Below are positions 53,374 to 61,415 of a stretch of DNA of 64,000 nt, piece after piece. Numbering within the stretch: position 1 is the stretch's first letter; each line of letters opens with the position of its first letter. The notes beneath the pieces were generated by a model that had not been told where the DNA came from, ran no database searches, and worked only from the letters and a program-made list of their open reading frames with translations. Position numbers and translations under genes: made by a program. Source of the DNA: Actinoplanes sp. NBRC 103695 (GTDB lineage: Bacteria > Actinomycetota > Actinomycetes > Mycobacteriales > Micromonosporaceae); NCBI RefSeq assembly GCF_030269485.1, contig NZ_BSTL01000011.1:243286-307285 (forward strand). Reading direction: 5' to 3'.

Positions 53374-54057
53374 TCAGCCGCCGATCTCCTGGGCCTGGTC
53401 GGTGACCGTGACACCCTCGGCGAAGCTGACGATCTGATCGTCGCTCAGCCCGGCGGATGCGGGCACATCCACCTCGACGTTTCGTCCCTTGGCGTCTTTG
53501 AAGAAGAGCCAGCGCGTGTCGGACAGCTTGCCCTCGTCCGCGAGCGGGAAGCCCATCCGACCCTTCCGGCCGTTGATGTCCACCTCGGTGATCGGCGACT
53601 CGTCGGGGAAATGCGACAGGCCCTGGAGCGACACCACGATGCGGCCCTCGAAGCTGATCGGGTCGCCGGGCTTCTGCGTGATCTCCTGGCCGGGCGGGGC
53701 CACCACGAACGCCGACTTGTCCGACGAGACCACCTCCCATCCGGACGGCACGGTGCTCACCTCGAAGCCGACCGGCTGCTTGCCGGTCCAGCCGACCAGC
53801 TGCACCCGCGACGCCGCCGACACGGGCGGTCCGGGCGGCTTGGGCGACTGGGGACCAGCACCGCCGACGGGCAGGGCGAAGGCGGCCCCGGCGACGATGG
53901 CGGCGGCGGCACCTCCGGCGACGGCGAAGCGGCGACGGCGACGGTCGGCCACCGCCCGGTGCCCGCGGGCCACGTCGGCGGCGACGGCCTCGGCGTCGGT
54001 ACGGCCGGGCTCGACGGCCCGCGGCAGGTTGCGCAGGACATCCAGTACGTCGGGCAT
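53374..54057 (-). CDS. Membrane anti-sigma-like protein, CU044-type
   Basis: 227 residues. A basic N-terminal cytosolic part (about 1-44), one membrane helix (about 45-64, FAVAGGAAAAIVAGAAFALPVG) and an exposed domain (GWEVVSSDKSAFVVAPPGQ...; VEVDVPASAGLSDDQIV). One base separates its start from the sigma factor stop, the usual sigma / membrane-partner arrangement. It likely modulates the sigma factor. No zinc-binding HxxxCxxC is seen. Confidence 0.78.
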   Translation of the reverse strand: MPDVLDVLRNLPRAVEPGRTDAEAVAADVARGHRAVADRRRRRFAVAGGAAAAIVAGAAFALPVGGAGPQSPKPPGPPVSAASRVQLVGWTGKQPVGFEVSTVPSGWEVVSSDKSAFVVAPPGQEITQKPGDPISFEGRIVVSLQGLSHFPDESPITEVDINGRKGRMGFPLADEGKLSDTRWLFFKDAKGRNVEVDVPASAGLSDDQIVSFAEGVTVTDQAQEIGG

Positions 54058-54058
54058 G

Positions 54059-54586
54059 TCAGATCCCCTTCATCGACAGGTGGGCGTGGGCGGGAAAGGT
54101 GTCGCGCAGCCGTTGCAGTCCGCGGGCGGCCTGGCTCTTGACGTTGCCTTCGCTGCAGCGCATGGCGTCCGCCGTCTCGGCGACGCTCAGCCCCTCCACG
54201 TAGCGGAGCACCACGGCCGCCCGCATCCCGGCGGGCAGCGTGGCGAGCAGCGCGAGGACTTCTTCCTCGTCGCTGCGCGGGCCGTCGGCGAACGAGGCGA
54301 TCGGCACGTCGGGCAGTTGCGCGTGCACGCGTTCCCGCCGCCAGAACGGCCTGCGCCGCTCGTCGATCGCCTCGTTGACGACGCACCGCCGCGCGTAGGC
54401 GTCCACGGTGTCCGGCCGCACCCGCGACCACGCCAGGTACATCCGGGTCAGCGCCGTCTGCACGATGTCCTCGGCTCGCGCGAGGTCACCGGAGACGAGC
54501 AGCGCGGCGACGCGGACCAGGCCCGCTCGCCGCGCCGTCACGAACTCCGTGAACTCGCGATCCTGCTCAGAATCTCGTCTCAACAC
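54059..54586 (-). CDS. SigE-family ECF sigma factor
   Basis: 175 residues: region 2 (FTEFVTARRAGLVRVAALLVSGD, AEDIVQTALTRMYLAWSRV) and region 4 (LPAGMRAAVVLRYVEGLSVAETADAMRCSEGNVKSQ in outline), typical of the actinobacterial SigE family with a 50-residue region 2-4 gap. GTG start. Forms a two-gene unit with the membrane partner. Confidence 0.92.
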   Translation of the reverse strand: MLRRDSEQDREFTEFVTARRAGLVRVAALLVSGDLARAEDIVQTALTRMYLAWSRVRPDTVDAYARRCVVNEAIDERRRPFWRRERVHAQLPDVPIASFADGPRSDEEEVLALLATLPAGMRAAVVLRYVEGLSVAETADAMRCSEGNVKSQAARGLQRLRDTFPAHAHLSMKGI

Positions 54587-54604
54587 GCCCCTTGTACGAG
54601 ATCG

Positions 54605-55189
54605 CTACGCCGTTGGTTGCACGGCGGGCTCCCATGGCTTGACGAAGTCGTTGGCCGGCCAGCCCTCGGCCGCGGACATCAGGCTGTAGGCGGTCGCGCC
54701 GTCGACGGTCTGCCGGATGATGTCGGCGTGGCCGGCGTGGTGGGCGACCTCTTCGATCAGGTGCAGCAGCACCCAGCGCACCGACCAGTTGTCGTACTCC
54801 TGCGGGTTCCACGGCACGCTCTTGTCGATCGGCACCGGCTGGTCCAGGTCGAGCGTCGCGACGGCCCGCGTCGTCTCGGCGGCCACCTCGTCGTAGAAGG
54901 CGAGGATGTCCTCCAGGGTCTCGCCCTCGGCGAGGTCGAAGTGCTGGTCCCACTCGTGGGCACGGGGGTGCGACGGCGGCCGTTGGAGTGCCGTGTCGAT
55001 CCAGCCGGCCTCGGTGTAGGCGCAGTGCTTGATCAGGCCGCCGACGCTCAGTTCGCTGGCACTCGGCGTGGCCCGCAGTTGCTCGGGCGTGAGGCCGTAC
55101 CCGGTGAGCTTGAGCAGGTAGCGGCGCTGTTCCAGGAAGGCCAGCAGGCCGTCGCGCTCGTCGCTGACCGGGCGGGTCTGACCAGGCAT
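54605..55189 (-). CDS. DinB/DUF664 family protein
   Basis: 194 residues; GAAGGAG precedes ATG 55189. Four-helix DinB fold with metal histidines in LIKHCAYTE, ...EEVAHHAGHAD, the DUF664/YfiT-like pattern. May be a bacillithiol/mycothiol-type transferase or other metal-dependent enzyme; function not decided. Confidence 0.85.
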   Translation of the reverse strand: MPGQTRPVSDERDGLLAFLEQRRYLLKLTGYGLTPEQLRATPSASELSVGGLIKHCAYTEAGWIDTALQRPPSHPRAHEWDQHFDLAEGETLEDILAFYDEVAAETTRAVATLDLDQPVPIDKSVPWNPQEYDNWSVRWVLLHLIEEVAHHAGHADIIRQTVDGATAYSLMSAAEGWPANDFVKPWEPAVQPTA

Positions 55190-55221
55190 ATCGTGCTCCT
55201 TCGTCGTGGTTGGGAACAACG

Positions 55222-56193
55222 TTAGGAGGAATTGCGGCCACTTTCCGGCCGCATGGCGATGACTTTCCGGGATTCCCGGTCCACGTCGGTGACCCAGCCG
55301 CCGACGCGGCCCAGGCGCAGCAGCACGTCCTTGCGGGCGGGGAGCTCGGTCTGGTCGCCGGGTACGGGTGGCCAGGCGGCGCGGGCGGCGCTCGCGGGGG
55401 CGAGCAGCGGGCGCAGGGCGGCCACCGGGTCCGGCGCGCTCAGTTCCGTACGCAACGCCTGCAAGGTCTCCAGCACCTGGTCGAGCGCCGCACCGACGGC
55501 GTCCGCGTTGCCGCCGCACATCGCCGCGATCAGTTCCGGCCGGGTGGCCGCCACCCGGGTGCCGTCCCGGAAGGACCCCGCGGCAAGCGAGGCCGCGAGG
55601 GGGTTGCCCTCGATCACGCCGGTCAGGGCCGCGGCGAGCAGATGGGGTACGTGACTGATGCCGGCCACCGCGCGATCGTGCTCGGCCGCCGTCGCCGGCA
55701 CCACACGTGCGCCCAGCGCGGTGATCAGCCCGGCCAGGTCCAGCCAGTCCGCCGTGTCGGTGTCCGGCTCCAGGCACAGCACCCAGGCGCAGCCGACGAA
55801 CAGCCCCCGGTCGGCGGCCCGGAACCCGGACGTCTCCTTGCCGGCCATCGGGTGCCCGCCGACGTACCGCAGGTCTCCCGTGAGCTCACGGACCGGCTCC
55901 TTGATGGACGTGACGTCGGTGACCAGGCCCGGGTATCCGGCCAGGTCGGTGAGCACCGCGGGCAGGGCCGGGAACGGCACGGCCAGCACGCACACGTCGG
56001 TGTCCCGCAGCGCGTCCCGGATCGTGCCGGCCACCTGCCAGCGGGCGCCGGATCTCGCCTGGGCCGCCGCGGTGCGTGCGGTGGCCCGGGTGGCCGGGTC
56101 GGCGTCGAAGCCGACCGCGCGGTGACCGGCGGCCGCCAGCGCCTGGAGCACCGAGCCGCCGATCAGGCCGAGTCCGAGCACCGCGACGTCCAC
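55222..56193 (-). CDS. tyrA: Prephenate dehydrogenase
   Basis: 323 residues from GTG 56193. Rossmann loop GLGLIGGS (7-14), FDADP, TDVTSIKEPV, GGHPMAGKETSG and HDRAVAGISHVPHLLAAAL (catalytic His). Converts prephenate to 4-hydroxyphenylpyruvate for tyrosine. No ACT domain. TAGGGT (56202-56207) is eight bases upstream. Orthologue of mycobacterial Rv3754 by memory, near tadA as there. Confidence 0.93.
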   Translation of the reverse strand: MDVAVLGLGLIGGSVLQALAAAGHRAVGFDADPATRATARTAAAQARSGARWQVAGTIRDALRDTDVCVLAVPFPALPAVLTDLAGYPGLVTDVTSIKEPVRELTGDLRYVGGHPMAGKETSGFRAADRGLFVGCAWVLCLEPDTDTADWLDLAGLITALGARVVPATAAEHDRAVAGISHVPHLLAAALTGVIEGNPLAASLAAGSFRDGTRVAATRPELIAAMCGGNADAVGAALDQVLETLQALRTELSAPDPVAALRPLLAPASAARAAWPPVPGDQTELPARKDVLLRLGRVGGWVTDVDRESRKVIAMRPESGRNSS

Positions 56194-56292
56194 GAGGAGG
56201 AACCCTAGCGGGGGGACGACCAACCCGAACCGACAACACAATTGTCCGTTTCGTCACTAGAGCGACACGATGCATCGGGTTACTGTCATTTT

Positions 56293-57429
56293 GTGACATA
56301 CGGGGGCAAACTTATCGCCGGGGCGGTTGTGGCGACGCTGGTGACGGTCGGTGCGGCCCCGGCGCGGGCGGCGTTCTCCGCGACGCCTGACGCACTGCCC
56401 GGGTTCAACGGGACCGTGCTCGCGGTGGCGTACTCGGAAAACACGCTCTACGTCGGCGGGGATTTCACCTCGGTCGTGGTCAAGGGGAAGGCCATCGCCC
56501 GGAGCCGGTTCGCCGCGGTCGACGCGCGCACCGGTGAGTTGCTGAGCTGGGCGCCGGCCGCCGACGGGCGGGTCAAGGCGCTGGCCGTCAACGGATCGGC
56601 GGTCTACGCGGCCGGCGACTTCGGCACGGTCAGCGGCCTGACGCGGGACAGCCTGGTGAAGCTCGACGCCGTCACGGGGGCGGTCGGGGGCTTCAAGCAC
56701 AACCTCACCGGCAGGCCGTACGCGCTGGCAGCCGGCTCCGGGCGACTCTATGTCGGCGGCGCGTTCACCGCGGTCGACGGGCAGCCGCGCACCCGCCTCG
56801 CCGCGTTCAACCTGAGCGGCGGCAGCCTCGACAGCACCTGGAAGCCTGCCGCGGACGACCAGGTCGAGACGCTCACCGCCACCTCGGGCCGGATCTACGC
56901 GGGAGGCAGATTCCGCAAGGTCAACAGCGTTTCCGGGTACGACCGGCTGGTCGCTCTCGACCCCGCCGCGGGGTCGATCGTCACCGGATTCAAACCCAAG
57001 GCGACCGTCATCACGTACGCGATCGCGGCCGGCCCGGACGGCGTCTACTCGGCGCACGGCGGCCAAGGCGGCACGGCCAACGCCTACTCGACCGGCGGCA
57101 CGCTCAAGTGGACGGCCACCTTCGACGGCGACGCGCAGGCGATCGTGTCCTACGGCGGCGTCGTCTACGTCGGCGGCCACTTCGACCGGGCGTGCAAGAC
57201 AGCGCGGACCGGCCCGCAAGGGGTCTGCCTGGACGGCTCGTCGGCACGGATCAAGCTGGCCGCCCTGGCGCCCTCGACCGGGGCGCTGAAGTCCTGGACC
57301 GCCAACGGCAACGGCATCGAGGGCGTGCTCACGATGGCCACCACCTCGACCTTCGGCGCGCTGGCCGCAGGGGGCGCCTTCACCACCGTCAACGGCAGAT
57401 CGGTGAAGAGGCTCGCGCAGTTCAGCTGA
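56293..57429 (+). CDS. Secreted six-bladed beta-propeller protein
   Basis: 378 residues. Signal peptide 1-27 and then at least six repeats of the form Tyr-x-Gly-Gly-x-Phe (YVGGDFTSV, YAAGDFGTV, YVGGAFTAV, YAGGRFRKV, YVGGHFD, AAGGAFTTV), each followed by a loop, i.e. DUF5122/delta-60-like propeller blades. Ligand or enzyme function unknown. TACTGT (56281-56286) is six bases before GTG. Convergent with the M23 peptidase, terminator between. Confidence 0.85.
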   Translation: MTYGGKLIAGAVVATLVTVGAAPARAAFSATPDALPGFNGTVLAVAYSENTLYVGGDFTSVVVKGKAIARSRFAAVDARTGELLSWAPAADGRVKALAVNGSAVYAAGDFGTVSGLTRDSLVKLDAVTGAVGGFKHNLTGRPYALAAGSGRLYVGGAFTAVDGQPRTRLAAFNLSGGSLDSTWKPAADDQVETLTATSGRIYAGGRFRKVNSVSGYDRLVALDPAAGSIVTGFKPKATVITYAIAAGPDGVYSAHGGQGGTANAYSTGGTLKWTATFDGDAQAIVSYGGVVYVGGHFDRACKTARTGPQGVCLDGSSARIKLAALAPSTGALKSWTANGNGIEGVLTMATTSTFGALAAGGAFTTVNGRSVKRLAQFS

Positions 57430-57448
57430 CAGGCTTTACCCGGAAATT

Positions 57449-57479
57449 GGGCCGCATCCTTTGGGCGGGGATGCGGCCC
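57449..57479. terminator. Terminator between beta-propeller and M23 genes
   Basis: GGGCCGCATCC (57449-57459) against GGATGCGGCCC (57469-57479), an 11-bp stem with a nine-base loop, between the convergent stop codons. Confidence 0.85.
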
Positions 57480-57489
57480 TCCGTGTGTC

Positions 57490-58224
57490 CTACGGCTTGC
57501 AGTGGTTCTTCTTCTCCCACGCCTTGACCGTGGCGACCGGGCTCTTGCTGCCCTTCTTACGCCACGAGTCCAGGTAGGTCTTCGGCCAGATCACGCCGCG
57601 GCGGGTCTTCCAGTCGCCGGTCTTGGCGCACGGCGGGGAGATGCCGAAGTGCAGGTGGCACACATTGTTCGCGTTGCCGGTGCGGCCGACTTTGCCGAGC
57701 AGCTGACCGGCGCTCACCCGTACGCCCGCCTTGATCCCGCTCTGCACCTTGCTGAAGTGCGAGCCGTAGTAGCGCACGCCGTCGTCACCCAGGAGCGACA
57801 CCGAGAGCCCGCCGTTGTTCGGGCCGTCCGGCGACCCCTTCTTGTAGGTGTCCTTGAGGCTGACCTCCAGGACCTTGCCGCTCGTGGTGGCCACCACCGA
57901 CTCGCCGCAGTCCGCGAAGATGTCCGTCGCCGGGTACTTGCCGTGCGTCGGATGGTAGGCGACGTTCGAGGCCTTGACCGGGAACACGTACTTGACGTCC
58001 GTCCGGGGCGCCGCGGACTTCTTCGGAATGGCTTTCGCCGGCTGCTTGGCCGGCGGCGTGGTCGACGAAGGCGACGTCGGCGCGGCGGCGGACGACGGCT
58101 CGACGAACACCGGCGTCGCGGCCACCGGCGCGGTGTCGGTGCCGGCGTCGCTCGCGGGCGCGCCGCAGCCGGCCAGGCACAGAGCCAGAGCGGTCAGTCC
58201 GGTGAGGGTACGGAGGCGAAACAC
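57490..58224 (-). CDS. M23-type peptidase lipoprotein
   Basis: 244 residues. Lipobox LCLAGC (Cys20), Ser/Thr/Pro/Ala linker, then a LytM-type domain: His94 and Asp101 in HGKYPATD, and HLHFG near the end. It cuts peptidoglycan peptides outside the cell or serves as a cell-wall scaffold. GTG 58224; no strong ribosome site. Confidence 0.9.
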   Translation of the reverse strand: MFRLRTLTGLTALALCLAGCGAPASDAGTDTAPVAATPVFVEPSSAAAPTSPSSTTPPAKQPAKAIPKKSAAPRTDVKYVFPVKASNVAYHPTHGKYPATDIFADCGESVVATTSGKVLEVSLKDTYKKGSPDGPNNGGLSVSLLGDDGVRYYGSHFSKVQSGIKAGVRVSAGQLLGKVGRTGNANNVCHLHFGISPPCAKTGDWKTRRGVIWPKTYLDSWRKKGSKSPVATVKAWEKKNHCKP

Positions 58225-58311
58225 CGCGCCATCCTGACAGACCTCGTCCGATCCCGCTGCCCTGGTCATCCGGACTAGGGTGGATTCAGACCGAGGCTGA
58301 AGGAGATTGGC

Positions 58312-58722
58312 ATGGGTGAGCGGCACGGCATCTGGCCCGCGGCGCAACCGCCGCCGCCCGGGTGGCTGCCGGCCGGCGCCGACACCCCGCCGGCGATGCC
58401 GCCCGGCATGCTCGCCGGGCACCCGCCCCGCCCGGTCTACCGCGAGCCGCACCCGATCGCCACCGCCCCGCTGCTGTCCGGCATGGCCGCGGCCATGGTC
58501 TGGCTCGCCGCGTTCGGTTTCCTCGGCCGCGACCTGGCCGGCTACGCCTGGTGGACGGTCGTTGCCGCGGTCACCGCCTGGGCGGTCGCCCTGATCCTGA
58601 GCGTGCTGGGCGACCGCGGCGTGGCGACCGGTGTGGCCATCGTCACCGGGATCGGCCTGTCGATCGCGATGGGCTTCGTCACCTACCGATGGGTGACGAC
58701 CCTGGACTGGCCGCTGTGGTGA
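58312..58722 (+). CDS. Small membrane protein, unknown function
   Basis: 136 residues; AAGGAG lies before ATG. A Pro-rich N-terminus (1-45) and three membrane helices (SGMAAAMVWLAAFGFLG; WWTVVAAVTAWAVALILSV; GVAIVTGIGLSIAMGFV). TAGGGT at about 58275 may be the promoter -10. No family recognised. Confidence 0.72.
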   Translation: MGERHGIWPAAQPPPPGWLPAGADTPPAMPPGMLAGHPPRPVYREPHPIATAPLLSGMAAAMVWLAAFGFLGRDLAGYAWWTVVAAVTAWAVALILSVLGDRGVATGVAIVTGIGLSIAMGFVTYRWVTTLDWPLW

Positions 58723-58825
58723 ATGTCCAGGTCTGACACCACATTTCATAGACGTACGGTGTGGCTTTGGTGGCGCAGCGCACTCGGTCTTGACGAACTC
58801 CGCCGCGCTCGGCAGCCTCTGCCCC

Positions 58826-59044
58826 ATGGCCACTTCCCCACAGCGGCTTGACGCCTCTTCCCCACAGCGGCTTGACGCCCCTTCCCCACAGCGGCTTGAC
58901 CCCGACCGGCGCCGCCGGCGACTCGAACTTCTGGCTGCCCTCGCCGACGCGAAGGCCGCGCGCGACCACACGCAACCCGTGCGACTCCGCGGTGCCCGCC
59001 TGCGCGAGTTGATCGCCGTCCGCCGCCGCCGCGTCGTTTCCTGA
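58826..59044 (+). CDS. Small Arg-rich protein with SPQRLD repeats (uncertain)
   Basis: 72 residues. Three exact 24-bp repeats give SPQRLDA-S/P units, followed by an Arg-rich amphipathic helix (RRRRRLELLAALADAKAARD) and RLRGARLRELIAVRRRR. A possible DNA- or RNA-binding helix. The repeat and the strongly basic composition make a real gene plausible but not proven. Confidence 0.4.
   Translation: MATSPQRLDASSPQRLDAPSPQRLDPDRRRRRLELLAALADAKAARDHTQPVRLRGARLRELIAVRRRRVVS
58834..58903 (+). repeat. 24-bp tandem repeat, three copies
   Basis: TTCCCCACAGCGGCTTGACG followed by CCTC occurs at 58834, 58858 and 58882; copy 2 ends CCCC and copy 3 is cut short. A 24-bp period preserves frame (eight codons). 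Confidence 0.9.
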
Positions 59045-59127
59045 CACTCCTTCGGGGTGTGGCGCTTCGCCAGCGCCCGCGTACCGGCTAGCGTTTGTTC
59101 GCGCCAGGACATCGCAGTGGGGGAATC

Positions 59128-59664
59128 GTGTCGACTTTTGCTGCCGCCGTCGCCCGGGACAAGAACGGCTGGACGGCTTCCGAGATCGAGCTGACCGGCC
59201 TCGCCGACATCGACGAGGTCGCCGACCGGCTGCTCGACGTCGAGCCGGAGGCGGAGGTCTCCGTGCTGTTCGTCGAGGCCGACGACCAGTACCTGGTGAT
59301 CCTGCGCCTGGACGAGGGTGAGGACCTGCGGGTCTTCGGCTCCGACTCGGCCTTCGCCGAGGAGTCCCGGCTCGGGGCTCTGCTGCTGGGCGACATCGAG
59401 GCGCCCGCCATCGACCTCGACGTCGCGTCCACCGTCTCGGCGGACGAGGATCACACCGACGAGGAGGAGGCCGACGACGATCCGGTGGCGGATCCCGACG
59501 TCGACCCGGTCGGCGACTCCGAGATCCTCGCCGACCTCGGGGTCAGCTCGTCGAGGCTGCTGGCCTTGTGCGCGCAGGAGGGCCTGATGCCGTCCGACGT
59601 CACGGCGTCGGTGGCCGAGAAACTGGGCTGCGCCGACGAGTTGGAAGAGCTGCGCGAGGCGTGA
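59128..59664 (+). CDS. tRNA adenosine deaminase-associated protein
   Basis: 178 residues from GTG 59128, after GTGGGGGAA. FAAAVARDKNGWTASEIEL, EAEVSVLFVEADDQYLVILR and a C-terminal three-helix segment (ILADLGVSSSRLLALCAQEG); an acidic linker (DEEEADDDPVADPD) divides it. This actinobacterial family (Rv3753c-like) always precedes tadA. GTGA overlap with tadA indicates coupling; likely partner in tRNA editing. Confidence 0.88.
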   Translation: MSTFAAAVARDKNGWTASEIELTGLADIDEVADRLLDVEPEAEVSVLFVEADDQYLVILRLDEGEDLRVFGSDSAFAEESRLGALLLGDIEAPAIDLDVASTVSADEDHTDEEEADDDPVADPDVDPVGDSEILADLGVSSSRLLALCAQEGLMPSDVTASVAEKLGCADELEELREA

Positions 59665-60221
59665 TCGCCAGGCCGCTCCACGTCGCGTGGATGCGCCGCG
59701 CGCTCGAGGTGGCGACGTCCCACGCCGCTTCCGCCGGGCCGTCGTCCCACCCTGCTTCCGCCGGGCCGTCGTCCGAGCCCGCTTCCGCCGGGCCGTCGCC
59801 CCAGCTCGCTTCCGCCGGGCCGTCGTCTCACCCGGGCGACGTACCGGTCGGTGCGATCGTCCTCGGGCCGGACGGCGTCGAGCTGGCGGCGGCCGGCAAC
59901 GAACGCGAGGCCCTCGGCGACCCGACCGCGCACGCCGAGATCCTCGCCCTGCGCCGGGCTGCCGCGGTGCTCGGCACCCGGCGGCTCGAGGGCTGCACGC
60001 TGGTGGTCACGCTGGAGCCGTGCACGATGTGCGCCGGGGCGCTGGTGCTGGCCCGGGTGTCGACGCTGGTCTTCGGCGCGTGGGAACCGAAGACCGGCGC
60101 CGTCGGGTCGCTCTGGGACGTGGTGCGGGACCGGCGGCTCAACCACCGGCCCGAGGTCTACTCCGGGGTACTGGCCGACGAGTGCGCGACCCTCATGCGG
60201 GAGTTCTTCCGCCTCCCTTAG
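59661..60221 (+). CDS. tadA: tRNA(Arg) adenosine-34 deaminase with repeat insertion
   Basis: 186 residues. The zinc site is His91-Ala-Glu93 (TAHAEILAL) and PCTMC (Cys121, Cys124). Converts A34 of tRNA-Arg(ACG) to inosine, essential in most bacteria. Between helix 1 (HVAWMRRALEVA) and GDVPVGAIVLG an insert of four nine-residue repeats (residues 23-58, ASAGPSSHP type) replaces the usual few residues. GTG start within the upstream stop; ends in a 19-bp repeat array. Confidence 0.95.
   Translation: MIARPLHVAWMRRALEVATSHAASAGPSSHPASAGPSSEPASAGPSPQLASAGPSSHPGDVPVGAIVLGPDGVELAAAGNEREALGDPTAHAEILALRRAAAVLGTRRLEGCTLVVTLEPCTMCAGALVLARVSTLVFGAWEPKTGAVGSLWDVVRDRRLNHRPEVYSGVLADECATLMREFFRLP
59727..59834 (+). 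repeat. 27-bp tandem repeat inside tadA, four copies
   Basis: GCTTCCGCCGGGCCGTCGTC plus CCACCCT repeats four times in frame, encoding ASAGPSSHP, ASAGPSSEP, ASAGPSPQL and ASAGPSSHP. DNA identity is highest in the GCTTCCGCCGGGCCGTCG part. Confidence 0.92.
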
Positions 60222-60313
60222 GGCGCGCCGCCTCCCTCAGGGCGCGCCACGCCCCTCAGGGCGCGCCACGCCCCTCAGGGCGCGCGACCTCCTTTGCGCG
60301 CGGCCTCCCTCAG
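60210..60313. repeat. 19-bp tandem array joining tadA and deoD 3' ends
   Basis: CGCCTCCCTTAGGGCGCGC is followed by three 19-bp copies at 60229, 60248 and 60267 (CCTCAGGGCGCGC core), then a shortened copy and a final CCTCCCTCAG. The first unit contains the tadA stop (TAG) and the last contains the deoD stop (minus TGA, 60310-60312). GGCGCGCC cores could pair with each other as hairpins and serve as a terminator. Confidence 0.88.
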
Positions 60314-61023
60314 ACGCCTTCGATCGCCGTGTCGAGGCCGATCTGGACCATGGAGGAGAAGCCGGTCTCCCGCTGGGCGGAGTCCATCGCCTCGTTGCGC
60401 TTGATGTGGTCGCTGACGGTCAGGATGGTCAACGCCCGGGCCTTGTAGCGGGCCGCGATCGTGTAGATGCCGGCCGACTCCATCTCGACGGCCAGCACGC
60501 CGTAGTCGGCGAGCTTGTCGTACAGGTCAGGCCGGTCGGTGTAGAACATGTCCGACGCCAGGATCGGACCCACCCGCATCGGGGTGCCCCGCCGCTCGGC
60601 CACCTCGACGGCCGTCCGCAGCAGCGTGAAGTCGGCCACCGGCGCGTAATCGACCAGCCCGTCGAACCGGGTCCGGTTCATGTTGGAGTCCGTCGCCGAT
60701 CCGATCGCCGCCACCACGTCCCCGAGGTGCAGATCCTCGGCGAGCGCCCCGCACGACCCGATCCGGATCACATCACGGACCCCGTACTCGTTGATCAGCT
60801 CATGGGTGTAGATCGAGGCCGACGGCAGACCCATGCCGGACCCCTGCACCGACACCCGCACGCCCTGCCAGGTCCCGGTGAACCCGAGCATGCCCCGCAC
60901 CTGCGTGTAGCACTTCGGGTCGTCGAGAAACGTCTCGGCGATCCACTTGGCCCGCATCGGATCCCCGGGCAGCAGGACCCGCTCCGCGATCTCGCCCGGC
61001 TCGGCCCCGATGTGCACGCTCAT
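60310..61023 (-). CDS. deoD: Purine nucleoside phosphorylase, DeoD type
   Basis: 237 residues: SVHIGAEPGEIAERVLLPGDP, SGMGLPSASIY, RIGSCGAL, and VEMESAGIY with the catalytic Asp in VSDH. Hexameric PNP for inosine, guanosine and adenosine salvage. Convergent with tadA. Confidence 0.95.
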   Translation of the reverse strand: MSVHIGAEPGEIAERVLLPGDPMRAKWIAETFLDDPKCYTQVRGMLGFTGTWQGVRVSVQGSGMGLPSASIYTHELINEYGVRDVIRIGSCGALAEDLHLGDVVAAIGSATDSNMNRTRFDGLVDYAPVADFTLLRTAVEVAERRGTPMRVGPILASDMFYTDRPDLYDKLADYGVLAVEMESAGIYTIAARYKARALTILTVSDHIKRNEAMDSAQRETGFSSMVQIGLDTAIEGV

Positions 61024-61176
61024 GCGTCGCCCCTCCGTCGATCAGTGGTCTCGGCATCGATCCTGCCAGCCGCTCTCGCCGTCGATCCTGCCAGCCGCCG
61101 TCGGCGCCAGTCCCGGCAGTCGCGAAGGTGGCAACCCGGCGGCGGGCCGGATCCCGGGTCCGGTAATCTACTTCGC

Positions 61177-61266
61177 GGTGGTGTGTCCGAGCGGCCTAAG
61201 GAGCACGCCTCGAAAGCGTGTGAGGGTGCAAGCCCTCCAAGGGTTCAAATCCCTTCACCACCGCCA
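61177..61266 (+). tRNA. tRNA-Ser (anticodon CGA), CCA encoded
   Basis: Acceptor GGTGGTG/CACCACC, anticodon stem CACGC/GCGTG around CTCGAAA, long variable arm (GAGGGTGCAAGCCCTC), discriminator G, CCA 61264-61266. TAATCT (61164-61169) lies seven bases before the 5' end. Confidence 0.97.
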
Positions 61267-61277
61267 GCAAGCAGGGC

Positions 61278-61314
61278 AGACGCCCGGTGACTCCGAGTGA
61301 GTCACCGGGCGTCT
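61278..61314 (+). terminator. Terminator after tRNA-Ser(CGA)
   Basis: A 16-bp stem, AGACGCCCGGTGACTC (61278-61293) against GAGTCACCGGGCGTCT (61299-61314), with CGAGT loop and CTCTGT following. Confidence 0.93.
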
Positions 61315-61415
61315 CTCTGTCTGGCCTCAGTTGACACCGCGGACGTCTACCAGTCGAGAACGACGCAGGTGGGGCGTGGTGACAGAGCCCGGCCTCGAAG
61401 AGCACCGGGTGATCG

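Noticed and set aside
57490..59454. Long minus frame extending the M23 gene upstream to 59454
   Set aside because: The real lipoprotein signal begins at GTG 58224; upstream residues are antisense of 58312 and 59128 genes.
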